Origin: a virus | IMG/VR virus record: IMGVR_UViG_3300046472_000273 | Span: 1-36,657 of that record | DNA: 36,657 bases | Strand: one strand, 5' to 3' | Part shown: piece after piece, positions 22,078 to 30,221 of the stretch | Position numbering within the stretch: the first letter of the stretch is position 1 | Layout: every line of letters starts with the position of its first letter | Notes under the pieces: generated by a model | What the model saw: the letters and a program-made list of their open reading frames with translations, nothing else | What the model was told of the DNA's origin: nothing | The model's database searches: none | Position numbers and translations under genes: made by a program

Positions 22078-23102
22078 TGCTGCTTTGGATGGATGGCTTT
22101 GGCACCTATGGGCAAACCATTGCGCAGATGACGGCAGGGCCGTGGGCGCAAGTGAGCGCAGCCAATCTGGTGACTAATCCGGCGCGCACCGGCACTTATG
22201 CTTTGCAGGTGGGCACCCATGCGCGCCGTGTGTTCGGTGCAGATCGCAACGTGATCGGCTTTGGCATGGCGCTCTATATGAACGCTTTGCCAGGCGCAAA
22301 CGCGCGCATTGTCGAGTTCTCCGATAATGGGAACAACAATCAATGCTGGGTGATCCTGCTCACCACGGGCGTGATCACGCTCAACAGTTCTGATGCAGTG
22401 ACGGGCGCTGTGGTGGTGCTTGGCCAGACGGCAGGCCCGGTGCTCACTGCAGGCTCGTGGCAGCACATCGAGATGAAAGTGACGTGCGACACCGTAAACG
22501 GCGGCATTGAGCTGCGCGTCAATGGTGTGACGGTGCTGCAGGTGAGTGGCGTCAACACGCGCGGAAAATTCTCAGCCACCTCGCTCATGTCACAGCTCGA
22601 TATTGCCACCAGCGGCTCAGGTTGGTTCATTGATGATGTTTTCGCGTGGGATACCACCGGCACCGTCAATAAGGATTTTCTTGGTGATCGCCGCGTGATC
22701 ACGCTGCTGCCGAACAACACCACTGCAAAGAATGATTGGGTGCCTAGCGCGGGCCAGAGCTATGCCGCAATCAAGGAAGTCCCGGCAGATGATGACGCCA
22801 CCTATGTGGCTGCCTCCGCGGTGGGCAATCGTTCTGAGTTTGCGATGGATGACACGCCTGCTGGTGTCACAGCGATCGCAGCCATTCAGGTGCAGGGCAG
22901 ATTCAAGAAAACCGATTCGGGTGCTGCAAACGTCAAGCAATCCATCGTATCCGGTGCCTCTGTGTCAGCCGGTGCCGATCGTCCCGCGCTCACGGCATAC
23001 ACAGCCTTTGTGGATGTGTTTGAGCTTGATCCTGCCACCGGCGCGCTGTGGACCAAGGCGGCAGTTGATGCAGCGCTCGTGCGCGTAGATCGCACTGTGT
23101 GA
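22077..23102 (+). CDS. LamG/concanavalin-like structural protein inserted in the tail-tip block
   Basis: 341 residues. Residues about 15-195 look like a jelly-roll lectin domain: GTYALQVGTHARRVFGADRN, WVILLTTGVITLNSSD, GSWQHIEMKVTCDTVNGGIE and GWFIDDVFAWDTTG. Such domains often bind sugars on the host surface. GTA-type tails normally have DUF2460 followed at once by DUF2163; this gene separates them. The ATG overlaps the DUF2460 stop. The C-terminal 130 residues may be a tail-attachment domain. Specific ligand unknown. Confidence 0.75.
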   Translation: MLLWMDGFGTYGQTIAQMTAGPWAQVSAANLVTNPARTGTYALQVGTHARRVFGADRNVIGFGMALYMNALPGANARIVEFSDNGNNNQCWVILLTTGVITLNSSDAVTGAVVVLGQTAGPVLTAGSWQHIEMKVTCDTVNGGIELRVNGVTVLQVSGVNTRGKFSATSLMSQLDIATSGSGWFIDDVFAWDTTGTVNKDFLGDRRVITLLPNNTTAKNDWVPSAGQSYAAIKEVPADDDATYVAASAVGNRSEFAMDDTPAGVTAIAAIQVQGRFKKTDSGAANVKQSIVSGASVSAGADRPALTAYTAFVDVFELDPATGALWTKAAVDAALVRVDRTV

Positions 23103-23106
23103 ACAC

Positions 23107-24108
23107 ATGACAGACGCGCGGCTTACGCAAGAGGCAGTGCTGGTGCTTTACTCGCAGCCAGCCGTTGCGGTGCGCCTCACGCAGGCAGCAACGCTCGCGC
23201 TTTATTCCGCACCGGCAGATGCGGTGCGCCTCACGCAGAGCGCGTTGCTGGCTCTCGCGCAGAACGTGGAAAGCCTTACGCATTGGGCGCAAGCCTGGCG
23301 CATCGAGCGGACGGATGGCCCGGTGTTTCTGTACACAGATCATGATGAGGCGCTGATCTTTCGAGGTGAGACATATCTGCCGTGCGAGAGTTTGTCCGGC
23401 TCTGCCATCGAGCTGTCCTCATTGCGTGATGGCGCTGGCAATCAGGAGATCAAAGGAATCATTTCCGATGATGCAATCAGCGAGAAGGACATTGCGGCCA
23501 ATCTCTTTGATGGTGCTCAAGTCGAGGTGTGGATGGTCCCTTGGAGCAATGCCGGGGGTGAAGTTCCCTATAGAGTTATCAGCGGCACCATCGGAAAAGT
23601 TGAATGGGGCCTCGCAGGCTATGTCTTGGAAGTGCTCACTCCTCTGACAATACTCTCGCAGAGGGCGCTGCTGCAGACTGTTACGCCTGCGTGTTCGTGG
23701 GATTTGGGCGATGATCGGTGCACGGTTGATCTGGCTGCGCTTGAAGTCACTGGCGCGGTGACTGCGGTCGCAGCCAAGAACGCGAGCAATCAGGCCGATC
23801 GCAGAGACTTCACAGACGCGGCGCGCGCTGAGGCTGATGATTATTTCGCGCTTGGCACGCTCACATTCACCACCGGCGCAAACGCTGATCAGAGCGCTGA
23901 GATCAAGAGTTTCAAGGCCGGACGTTTCATGCTGTGGAAACCGATGCTCTATCCGGTGGCGGTGGGCGATGCGTACAAGGCACGGCCAGGTTGCGATCTC
24001 TCGGCAGCCACCTGCAAAGCCAAGTTCAATAACCTGATCAATTTCGGTGGCTTTGATGATGTGCCCGGCAGAGATGCGCTGCTGCAGACGCCAGATTCAA
24101 AATCATGA
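23107..24108 (+). CDS. DUF2163/BR0599-type tail hub protein (GTA gp13-like) with N-terminal repeats
   Basis: 333 residues. From about residue 60 it matches DUF2163 with the phage BR0599 C-terminal domain: FRGETYLPCESLSGSAIELS, DLGDDRCTVDL, and CDLSAATCKAKFNNLINFGG with paired Cys. In GTAs this is a baseplate hub protein, reported to bind an iron-sulfur cluster in some. The first 50 residues hold three copies of an RLTQ-x3-L-x-L unit separated by 18 residues, absent from ordinary family members as far as I know. The stop overlaps the peptidase start. Confidence 0.85.
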   Translation: MTDARLTQEAVLVLYSQPAVAVRLTQAATLALYSAPADAVRLTQSALLALAQNVESLTHWAQAWRIERTDGPVFLYTDHDEALIFRGETYLPCESLSGSAIELSSLRDGAGNQEIKGIISDDAISEKDIAANLFDGAQVEVWMVPWSNAGGEVPYRVISGTIGKVEWGLAGYVLEVLTPLTILSQRALLQTVTPACSWDLGDDRCTVDLAALEVTGAVTAVAAKNASNQADRRDFTDAARAEADDYFALGTLTFTTGANADQSAEIKSFKAGRFMLWKPMLYPVAVGDAYKARPGCDLSAATCKAKFNNLINFGGFDDVPGRDALLQTPDSKS

Positions 24109-24557
24109 CGGCTGACAAGCGTGCACAAGTGATCAGCGAGGCGCGCAGTTGGGTGGGCACGCCATTCAGGCATCAGGCCGCGTTCAAGGGCGTGGGCGTT
24201 GATTGCGCGAAGCTCGTTTATGAGGTGGGGATTGCGGCAGGCGTGCTCGCGCGAGATGAGATCAAGTGGAGCGCTTACGCACATTATTCACGGCTGCCGA
24301 GTCCATCACATATGGGCGCGGCGATTTTGCGTTTCCTCTTTCCGATCGTTGCAGCGGATGCGCGTGAGGGTGATGTGCTGTGGCTTGAGTGGCGTGAGAA
24401 CATGCCAATGCATTTGGCGATCGTCGCTATGCATGAGGGTAGACACAAACTGATTCACGCCACCGAGGCGATCGGCAGAGTCGTTGAGCACGAGCTGTCC
24501 TCAGATTGGCGCACCAAGATCAATTCCGCCTGGCGCTATCCTGGCCTGATGAGCTGA
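24105..24557 (+). CDS. NlpC/P60 tail-associated cell wall peptidase (GTA gp14-like)
   Basis: 150 residues of the phage NlpC/P60 family (TIGR02219 type): EARSWVGTPFRHQAA, the nucleophile motif GVDCAKLV (Cys34) and the catalytic His103 in MPMHLAIVAMHEG. It should cut peptidoglycan during DNA entry from its place in the tail tip. Context is the standard order DUF2163, peptidase, hub. It is also the only clear peptidoglycan-degrading enzyme in the window. Confidence 0.92.
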   Translation: MTADKRAQVISEARSWVGTPFRHQAAFKGVGVDCAKLVYEVGIAAGVLARDEIKWSAYAHYSRLPSPSHMGAAILRFLFPIVAADAREGDVLWLEWRENMPMHLAIVAMHEGRHKLIHATEAIGRVVEHELSSDWRTKINSAWRYPGLMS

Positions 24558-24561
24558 TCAG

Positions 24562-26886
24562 ATGGCAACCGCACTCTTTACCGTGCTCGGCAATGCTTGG
24601 TTTGGCCCACTCGGTGGCCTGGCCGGTGGCGTTCTCGGTTCTTTGGTAGATCGCGCGCTGCTGCCTCAGCAGAAAGTGCAAGGCCCGCGCCTCGATGATC
24701 TGCGAGTCACGATCTCAAGTTATGGTGCGCAGATTCCGCTGGTGTACGGGCCGGAGAATCGCGCCACCGGAAATGTCATTTGGTCCACCGGCCTCATTGA
24801 GTCGAAAAAGAAAAAGGGCGGCAGCAAACTTGGCACCACGCCATCACAAGTCACATTCACCTATCGGCTCAGCTGCGCAATTCTCTTGGGTGAGGGTTTC
24901 ATTGGAACCATCGGGCGAATCTTTGCCAATTCCAAAGTGATCTTTGATCCGTCCAAGGCAACGGTGGCGCTGCCTGCACCAACTCCTCAGGTGGGGATGG
25001 TGGCCACCAAGGCCAATGGCACGCATGCGGTATTTGATCTGCTGCGCTTCTATCAGGGCAATGGCACCCAGCAGATTGATCCAACAATCGAAAGCTATAA
25101 GGGCGTTGGCAACACGCAGGCGTTTCGATTTCGCTCCTATCTCGTGCTGCAGGATTTGCAGCTCGCAGATTTCGGCAATGCAATGCCTAACATTGAGGTT
25201 GAGCTGATCGCTCAAGCCTCGGTGACGGATGAGGACATTGCCAATGATGTGTGCGCGCGCAGCGGTGTCACTGATGCAGTGACTGTCTCGCTCAGCAACA
25301 ATGTTCGGCGCGGTTATATCGTGAGCCGTGCTGATAATGGCGTGGCCGCGCTTGAGCCGCTCGCGACGGCGGGCAATTTCGATATGGCTGAGCAAGCCGG
25401 GCAGGTGCGATTCATCAAACGCGGCGGGCCGATTCTTTCAAGCATTTCGCTTGGTGACATGGGTGCGCGCCAGGCCGGTGATTCCTCGGTGGCAGAGCCG
25501 TTGCACTTGGTGGATGCAGGTGTGTATGAGCTGCCAAGGCGTGCGACGGTGAGTTTCTCTGATCCTGCCTTGGATTATCAAACCAACTCGCAACCTGTCT
25601 CTAGGACGCTTGGCGCGAGCGACAATGAGCTGTCAGCAGAGCTGCCTGTTACCATGTCACCAGATGAGGCGCGGCAGATCGCTGATCGGATTTTGTGGGA
25701 TGCGTGGTCCAGCCGCAGGGCTGCGCAATTCGCTGGCTCAGATCGCATGCGATCGCTTGGCGCTGGCAATGTGATTGCGCTGCCGGTGGCCGATACGATG
25801 CAGGCCTTCCGCATCACGCGGACCAATCGAGGCGCTAATGGCGTCATTCAGTTTGAGGCCCTCGCAGATGATCCTGAGGCCCTCACCAGCGAGATTCCCG
25901 GTGCACCTGGCAACATACCTGAAAACTCCTTTGAGCTGCCGGGGCCCACGCGGTTGCAGCTGATTGATGGTCCGGCTGCGATCGCAGAGGCGGATGACAC
26001 GGGCTTTTATTGGGTGGTGACAGCTGACTCGGCCGGGTGGCGCGGTGTCGAGCTGAATCGCTCCACCGATGGTGGCGCGTCCTATGAGGCATTTGCCGAG
26101 TCCTCGGTGGTGTCTGTGATCGGCAATGCGAGCACCACGCTTGCTAACGGGCCATGCGATTTTTGGGACCATGCGAACACGCTCACGGTGGTGCTTGAGC
26201 GCGCGGATGATGAGCTGGTGAGCCTCAGCGAGCTGGACACGCTCAACGGTGGCAATCTCGCCTGGGTGGGGCCTGCCACCGGCCAGGGCGGTGAGGTGGT
26301 GCAGTTCATGACTGCGACGCTCATTGCACCGGGCACGTACAAACTGAGCGAGCTGTTGCGCGGCCGATTCGGCACCGAGTATGCGGCCAGCACGCATGCT
26401 GCCGGTGAGGTGTTTGTCCTCCTGGATCCATCGGTGATGGGCAGGAGCGATTTCAGCTCAGGCGATTGGAACAAGGACAGGCTCTATAAGCCGGTGTCAG
26501 TGCTCAGCACGCTGATTGACACGGCCGCGCAGCATTTCACCAACACGGGTGAGAGCAAGCGCTGTCTGACGGTGATGGATGTGCGTGGCGATCGCACCGG
26601 CAGTGGCAGTGATCTGATCATCAGCTGGAAGCGCCGCAGCCGTTTGATCGTGCCCGGCTTTGGCTCAGGCCCTCAATCGCTGAATGAGGCGGCAGAGAGC
26701 TATGAGACTGATGTGGTGGTGGGTGGCAACGTCAAGCGCACGCTCGCGAGCACGCAGCCAAGCGTGACTTACACAGCGGCGCTGCAGGCGGCAGACGGCA
26801 TTGCGGCAGGCTCACCCATCACCGTGCGCATCTATCAGATGAGCGATGTGCGGGGCCGTGGCAGACAAGTGCAGGCAGCGCTCTAG
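24562..26886 (+). CDS. Large phage tail hub/tip protein (GTA gp15-like)
   Basis: 774 residues. The start has a Gly-rich hydrophobic segment (GPLGGLAGGVLGSLVDRALL), then LDDLRVTISSYGAQIPLVYG, the ENRATGNVIWSTGLIE strand, a tail_3-like middle (VARSG/ VSLSNNVRRGYIVSRADNGV) and a C-terminal region with PGTYKLSELLRGRFGTEYAA. This pattern and position after the NlpC/P60 gene match the baseplate megatron/host specificity proteins of GTA-like phages, shortened compared with the 1200-1300 residues usual in GTAs. It should carry the central hub and host contact. Confidence 0.88.
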   Translation: MATALFTVLGNAWFGPLGGLAGGVLGSLVDRALLPQQKVQGPRLDDLRVTISSYGAQIPLVYGPENRATGNVIWSTGLIESKKKKGGSKLGTTPSQVTFTYRLSCAILLGEGFIGTIGRIFANSKVIFDPSKATVALPAPTPQVGMVATKANGTHAVFDLLRFYQGNGTQQIDPTIESYKGVGNTQAFRFRSYLVLQDLQLADFGNAMPNIEVELIAQASVTDEDIANDVCARSGVTDAVTVSLSNNVRRGYIVSRADNGVAALEPLATAGNFDMAEQAGQVRFIKRGGPILSSISLGDMGARQAGDSSVAEPLHLVDAGVYELPRRATVSFSDPALDYQTNSQPVSRTLGASDNELSAELPVTMSPDEARQIADRILWDAWSSRRAAQFAGSDRMRSLGAGNVIALPVADTMQAFRITRTNRGANGVIQFEALADDPEALTSEIPGAPGNIPENSFELPGPTRLQLIDGPAAIAEADDTGFYWVVTADSAGWRGVELNRSTDGGASYEAFAESSVVSVIGNASTTLANGPCDFWDHANTLTVVLERADDELVSLSELDTLNGGNLAWVGPATGQGGEVVQFMTATLIAPGTYKLSELLRGRFGTEYAASTHAAGEVFVLLDPSVMGRSDFSSGDWNKDRLYKPVSVLSTLIDTAAQHFTNTGESKRCLTVMDVRGDRTGSGSDLIISWKRRSRLIVPGFGSGPQSLNEAAESYETDVVVGGNVKRTLASTQPSVTYTAALQAADGIAAGSPITVRIYQMSDVRGRGRQVQAAL

Positions 26887-26937
26887 CGCGCGCGATTCGA
26901 TTCACACGAATTGAGAACCTCAAGAGGATTGCAGCTC

Positions 26938-27957
26938 ATGGCTCGCAGCGCCGATCTTGGCTTGCCCTATGTGGCGTCTCAGCAGAATCAGCCTGAGGTG
27001 ACACACAATGATGCGATTAACCTGCTGCAGATATTGCGCACTGGCGTGCTCTCGCGTGGTGTCAATGCGCCGCCTGGTGCGCCGGTGGAAGGCGATTGTT
27101 ACATCATTGGCGCTGTGCCCACCGGCGCATGGGTGGGGCAGCCGAACAAGATCACCGGATGGTTCGGTGGTGTGTGGGTGTTTGTACCAAGCCGCGATTC
27201 GTCCGGTGCCTATATTGCGATGGGCGCACGCCATGAGGGCCTCAAGGCCTGGGTGCGTGATGAGGACAAAGAGTATGTGTGGAGTGGTGCCGCGTGGGTG
27301 TTGCTGATCGCGGGTGTTGGCACCGATACGAATTATAATTGGCGTGTGAACAATCTGAGCGATGTTGCATCCGCGCCGACGGCGCGCACCAATCTTGGCT
27401 TAGGCACGATCGCGACGCAGAACGCAAACGCTGTCACGATCACCGGCGGCAGCATTGCGAACATTGCTGATATGGCGATTGCGGATGGCGGCACCGGTGC
27501 GAGCACTGCAGGCGAGGCTCTTGCAAACTTAGGCGTGCCTGGCCAGTTCTTTAATCCAACCGTGATTTTCTCAACGCTTGGTAACGCCACTTTCGCCTAT
27601 GCGATTCAATCGGGCTACTATTTCAGCGTAAACAATAACATTGTGATCTTTGGGTTGCGTCTCCGATTTACGCCAACTTACACAACGGCTGCGGGTGAGC
27701 TTCGCGTTGTTGTGCCGTGGACAAATTCCAATCCCTCGCGCGGTCAAGGCGGTGTTGCGATCACGGCTTTTTCCGGTACGATATTGTCGTACCCTGCAGG
27801 AACAACTTTTCTCGCTCTCGGCATGCCATCGGCGGCATCTTATATTTCAATCGCGGCCTATGGCTCAGGGATCACTGCCTCATCTCTGCAAGTGGCTCAA
27901 ATTCTCAGCGGCAGTCAATACGATCTCCTCATGAGCGGTATCACCACCATCGGATGA
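26938..27957 (+). CDS. DUF2793 tail fibre protein
   Basis: 339 residues. The N-terminal 130 match DUF2793: LPYVASQQNQPEVTHNDAIN, PPGAPVEGDCYIIG..TGAW, and a GGVWVFVPSRDSSGAY strand. The middle has a fibre-like stretch (ADGGTGASTAGEALANLG) seen in many tail fibres, and the C-terminus is beta-rich and probably the receptor-binding head. ATG 26938 with AGAGGA upstream is chosen over an earlier frame opening at 26911. Confidence 0.88.
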   Translation: MARSADLGLPYVASQQNQPEVTHNDAINLLQILRTGVLSRGVNAPPGAPVEGDCYIIGAVPTGAWVGQPNKITGWFGGVWVFVPSRDSSGAYIAMGARHEGLKAWVRDEDKEYVWSGAAWVLLIAGVGTDTNYNWRVNNLSDVASAPTARTNLGLGTIATQNANAVTITGGSIANIADMAIADGGTGASTAGEALANLGVPGQFFNPTVIFSTLGNATFAYAIQSGYYFSVNNNIVIFGLRLRFTPTYTTAAGELRVVVPWTNSNPSRGQGGVAITAFSGTILSYPAGTTFLALGMPSAASYISIAAYGSGITASSLQVAQILSGSQYDLLMSGITTIG

Positions 27958-28004
27958 TGATCTGCGATTGCGCACATTCAATTCAATTCGTGGAGAGACA
28001 ATTT

Positions 28005-28331
28005 ATGATTCTCAAAGCGTTGAAAGACGCGATAAATCAAGGGCCAGCGAATCCAACAGAGGCGGTGCCTGTGGGCGATGTGGTTATCATCTCGAAGGCG
28101 GATGCTGAGCAAATTGAGTCGGACGTTGCGGCGATCGAAGCTGAAAACGTCAATCTGCAGAACGCGCTCACGGCTGCACAAGCGCACGCGCTCACGCTTG
28201 AGGAGCACCTGGCCGCGAAAAATGCCGAGGCTTCAAAGAGCAAAGAGCACACGCTCAAACTTGAGGAGGAGAACGCAGCGCTGCGTGCCGATGCTGAGCA
28301 GGCGGCAGGTGATGAGGCGAGCGTAGTCTGA
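28005..28331 (+). CDS. Small coiled-coil protein
   Basis: 108 residues. Residues about 35-100 form a strong heptad coiled coil (AEQIESDVAAIEAENVNLQN, then LKLEEENAALRADAE). ATG 28005 with GGAGAG upstream is chosen; the upstream frame opening lies inside the tail fibre gene. Possible roles are a fibre chaperone, a spanin-like or a structural protein; no signal peptide or membrane segment is visible. Confidence 0.7.
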   Translation: MILKALKDAINQGPANPTEAVPVGDVVIISKADAEQIESDVAAIEAENVNLQNALTAAQAHALTLEEHLAAKNAEASKSKEHTLKLEEENAALRADAEQAAGDEASVV

Positions 28332-28618
28332 TGACATATCGCGGCTGTCCACCTTGTGCGCATTTTTTCATGGATGCTGGTGGCTTCTGGCGCTGCAAGC
28401 TCGCTGCCGTGATCCTTGACAGCCGATCGCTTGGCTTTCGCCAAGCGCTAGGCCTTGAGGTGTACACCAGCCACATGCGCCAGAAAGATGGGCCGTGCGG
28501 ACCTGATGCGCGGTTGTTCGAGGAGGCACCGGCCGTGATCGCAGATCAGCGATCGCAGCTCATTGATGAGCAGCCATGGCCACCGGCAGCGGAGATTGAG
28601 TCCTGGCGCGTTGAGTGA
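28331..28618 (+). CDS. Hypothetical Cys-rich protein
   Basis: 95 residues: MTYRGCPPCAHFFMDAGGFW RCK, then a CGPDARLFEEAP segment. Four Cys (CPPC, C, C) suggest a small metal or disulfide site; the pattern RGCPPC.HF...GG...C.....I is one I have seen in small phage proteins without function. The ATG overlaps the preceding stop. An intrinsic terminator follows, closing the late rightward operon. Confidence 0.7.
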   Translation: MTYRGCPPCAHFFMDAGGFWRCKLAAVILDSRSLGFRQALGLEVYTSHMRQKDGPCGPDARLFEEAPAVIADQRSQLIDEQPWPPAAEIESWRVE

Positions 28619-28648
28619 AGTGCGCAGCGCGCGGATGAATTGCAAACG

Positions 28649-28689
28649 AGAGGCCACCGGCGCTGAGCTGGTGGCCTCTTTCGTTTTGA
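28649..28689 (+). terminator. Intrinsic terminator at the end of the late operon
   Basis: AGAGGCCACC (28649-28658) pairs perfectly with GGTGGCCTCT (28670-28679), 11-base loop, followed by TTTCGTTTTG. The DUF4031 gene begins right after. Confidence 0.85.
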
Positions 28690-28702
28690 GAGGAGGTGTG
28701 TG

Positions 28703-29077
28703 GTGGCTGTTTATCTGGACAGTGCGCGCCATCGGTTCGGGCGCATGCTTATGTGTCACATGATTGCTGATGAGCTTGGCGAGCTGCACGCGATGGCGGC
28801 AGCGATCGGGATGCAGCCGTGGTGGTTTCAGGCGGCACCACCGGCCAGTTTCCCGCACTATGATGTGAGCTTGTCGCGCAGAAAGCGTGCGCTTGCACAC
28901 GGTGCAATTGCCTTAGATCGCCGCGCGTTTCACGCGCGCATGCAGGCGATCAGAGAGTCACTCGGTGAGGCTGTACGCGGTAGAGATACGGCACTGGATA
29001 GCAGCGGGATCAGGCCCGGCTTGCATGAGCAAGGTGGTGACATATGCGCTGGCACCGGGCGCGAGATTCGTCGCTGA
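28703..29077 (+). CDS. DUF4031 protein
   Basis: 124 residues: MAVYLDSARHRFGRMLMCHM IADELGELHAMA, then PHYDVSLSRRKRALAHGAIA, the DUF4031 pattern; the family is small, widespread in phages and bacteria, and of unknown function. GTG 28703 is chosen because AGGAGG (28691-28696) is six bases upstream; GTG 28700 is too close. The last 40 residues overlap, tail to tail, the leftward gene at 28958 and have no family likeness. Confidence 0.85.
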   Translation: MAVYLDSARHRFGRMLMCHMIADELGELHAMAAAIGMQPWWFQAAPPASFPHYDVSLSRRKRALAHGAIALDRRAFHARMQAIRESLGEAVRGRDTALDSSGIRPGLHEQGGDICAGTGREIRR

Positions 29078-29344
29078 GGCTTGTGCCACGCCAATGGGCT
29101 GGTGATCCTTGGTGAGCATGGCGCAATCCACGATCAGGGCACCCACGGCCGTGCTGCCTCTGTTGGTCACGGTGGCGATCGCGGTGAGATAGTTGGTGGC
29201 CTGCTGACGGCTGAAAGTTGTGGGCTGCTCAATCGTCAGCTGCGCGCTCTGATCCGTCACATGCATTACAGCCAGGGCCGTGCTGCCGCCGGTGGCGGTA
29301 AGCAGCGCAGCGATCGCGACGGCGCGCGGCGAGAGGTGGGGCAC
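28958..29344 (-). CDS. Exported or membrane-anchored protein, likely lysogeny accessory gene
   Basis: 128 residues with an N-terminal hydrophobic segment (residues about 8-27, AVAIAALLTATGGSTALAVM) that serves as signal anchor or signal peptide, then a beta-rich domain TAIATVTNRGSTAVGALIVD and CAMLTKDHQPIGVAQASATN resembling FxLYD-type periplasmic domains. GTG start with AAGGAT upstream. Opposite in direction to the late genes, it fits a moron carried for the lysogen. Overlaps DUF4031 convergently by 120 bases. Confidence 0.7.
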   Translation of the reverse strand: MPHLSPRAVAIAALLTATGGSTALAVMHVTDQSAQLTIEQPTTFSRQQATNYLTAIATVTNRGSTAVGALIVDCAMLTKDHQPIGVAQASATNLAPGASAYVTTLLMQAGPDPAAIQCRISTAYSLTE

Positions 29345-29416
29345 GGTGGTGATCCTTTCCGAGTCGTGAGCGATAGGACCTGCAAGCTGTGCACCGCATT
29401 GCAGGCCTGTAACTTT

Positions 29417-29779
29417 TCAACCGTTCGCGCGAGAGGCTTTGCCAGCCGTGTCAGGGCCGGTGGCAGACGCGGTGGTGCCGGGCAGCTCGCCTAGCAGCTT
29501 GCGATCTCTGATCACGTCCACGGCAGCCGTGAGGGCGTCCAGGCCCATCACCAGGCTGCCTGCCTTTTCAGGGTGCGCTGCCAGGTCCTCGATGGCGGCC
29601 AGGGCGTCCTCGCAGTGGCGCACCGTCACTTGCTGATTGGCGATGGTCCTCAGCAGATCGGCGCGCTGTGCCTTGAGGGCGGTGATGAGCTTTTGGGGAT
29701 CACGCCTGAGGGCCTCCTTGAATAGCTCATTGCCTTGCCCAAGGGCGTAGGTGAGGGGTGGTGGCTTTCTGCTGGCCAA
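29417..29779 (-). CDS. Hypothetical helical protein, upstream partner of the exported protein
   Basis: 120 residues, mostly helical: LITALKAQRADLLRTIANQQ, VTVRHCEDALAAIEDLAAHP, LDALTAAVDVIRDRKLLG. The C-terminus is low-complexity Ala/Thr/Gly. It lies 72 bases upstream of the exported protein gene in the same direction. No family recognised. In a lysogen both would lie downstream of the restored host tRNA-Thr. Confidence 0.65.
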   Translation of the reverse strand: MASRKPPPLTYALGQGNELFKEALRRDPQKLITALKAQRADLLRTIANQQVTVRHCEDALAAIEDLAAHPEKAGSLVMGLDALTAAVDVIRDRKLLGELPGTTASATGPDTAGKASRANG

Positions 29780-29877
29780 GGTGATCTCCGATTCGGTTTC
29801 GGGGTAGTACGGGCTTTATGTGAGGCCGGGTGAGCAGCTCGCGCCGGTGAGAACAAAGCAAGAGTGTTGAGGGTGCC

Positions 29878-30142
29878 GGGTGTCAATGGGGTGTCAATCA
29901 TGCCCTCTCAGGCCCCATCAGTTGCTGCTGCGTTCTATCAGGACCAATCGCGGGCGATCGTTTGCCACAATCGCTAAGTCCTTGGATTTTCCGCAGAATT
30001 TGGCTTGATTTTATGGTGCCCACGGTGTGGATTGAACACACGACCTCTCCCTTACCAAGGGAAACCGCGGTGCGCCTAAGCGCTTGATCTGCTTTGCGTT
30101 TTTGATTTCCGCGCGCGCCGGGTGTCAATTGGGTGTCAATCA
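29878..30142. other. Phage attachment site attP with paired integrase arm-type repeats
   Basis: The stretch 29780-30221 holds no gene. GGTGTCAAT occurs at 29879-29887 and 29890-29898 on the left and at 30121-30129 and 30132-30140 on the right, each pair with 11-bp period and all in the same orientation. The tRNA-derived core (30014-30063) lies midway. This is the layout of an attP with P and P' arms for a tyrosine recombinase, and the integrase gene is 400 bases away. Confidence 0.8.
30014..30063 (-). tRNA. 3' half of a tRNA-Thr(GGU), attP core, not a complete tRNA
   Basis: Read on the minus strand it has an anticodon loop TTGGTAA (anticodon GGT) with complete stem, variable AGGTC, T-arm GTGTG-TTCAATC-CACAC, acceptor strand CGTGGGC, discriminator A and encoded CCA. 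No D-arm or 5' acceptor strand (GCCCACG) follows upstream, so the gene is incomplete. Integration would restore the host gene. It predicts attB in the 3' half of a host tRNA-Thr(GGU) gene. Confidence 0.85.
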
Positions 30143-30221
30143 AAATTGTGAAGGACGCAATCTGCTGAAAGACAGCGCCTGCCGGGCATGCTTGGCTAGG
30201 TCCTCTGAGGAGGGGATTCCC

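Noticed and set aside
30014-30063. A complete functional tRNA-Thr gene
   Set aside because: Only anticodon arm, T-arm and 3' acceptor strand are present; the sequence upstream on the minus strand has no D-arm and no GCCCACG 5' acceptor strand.
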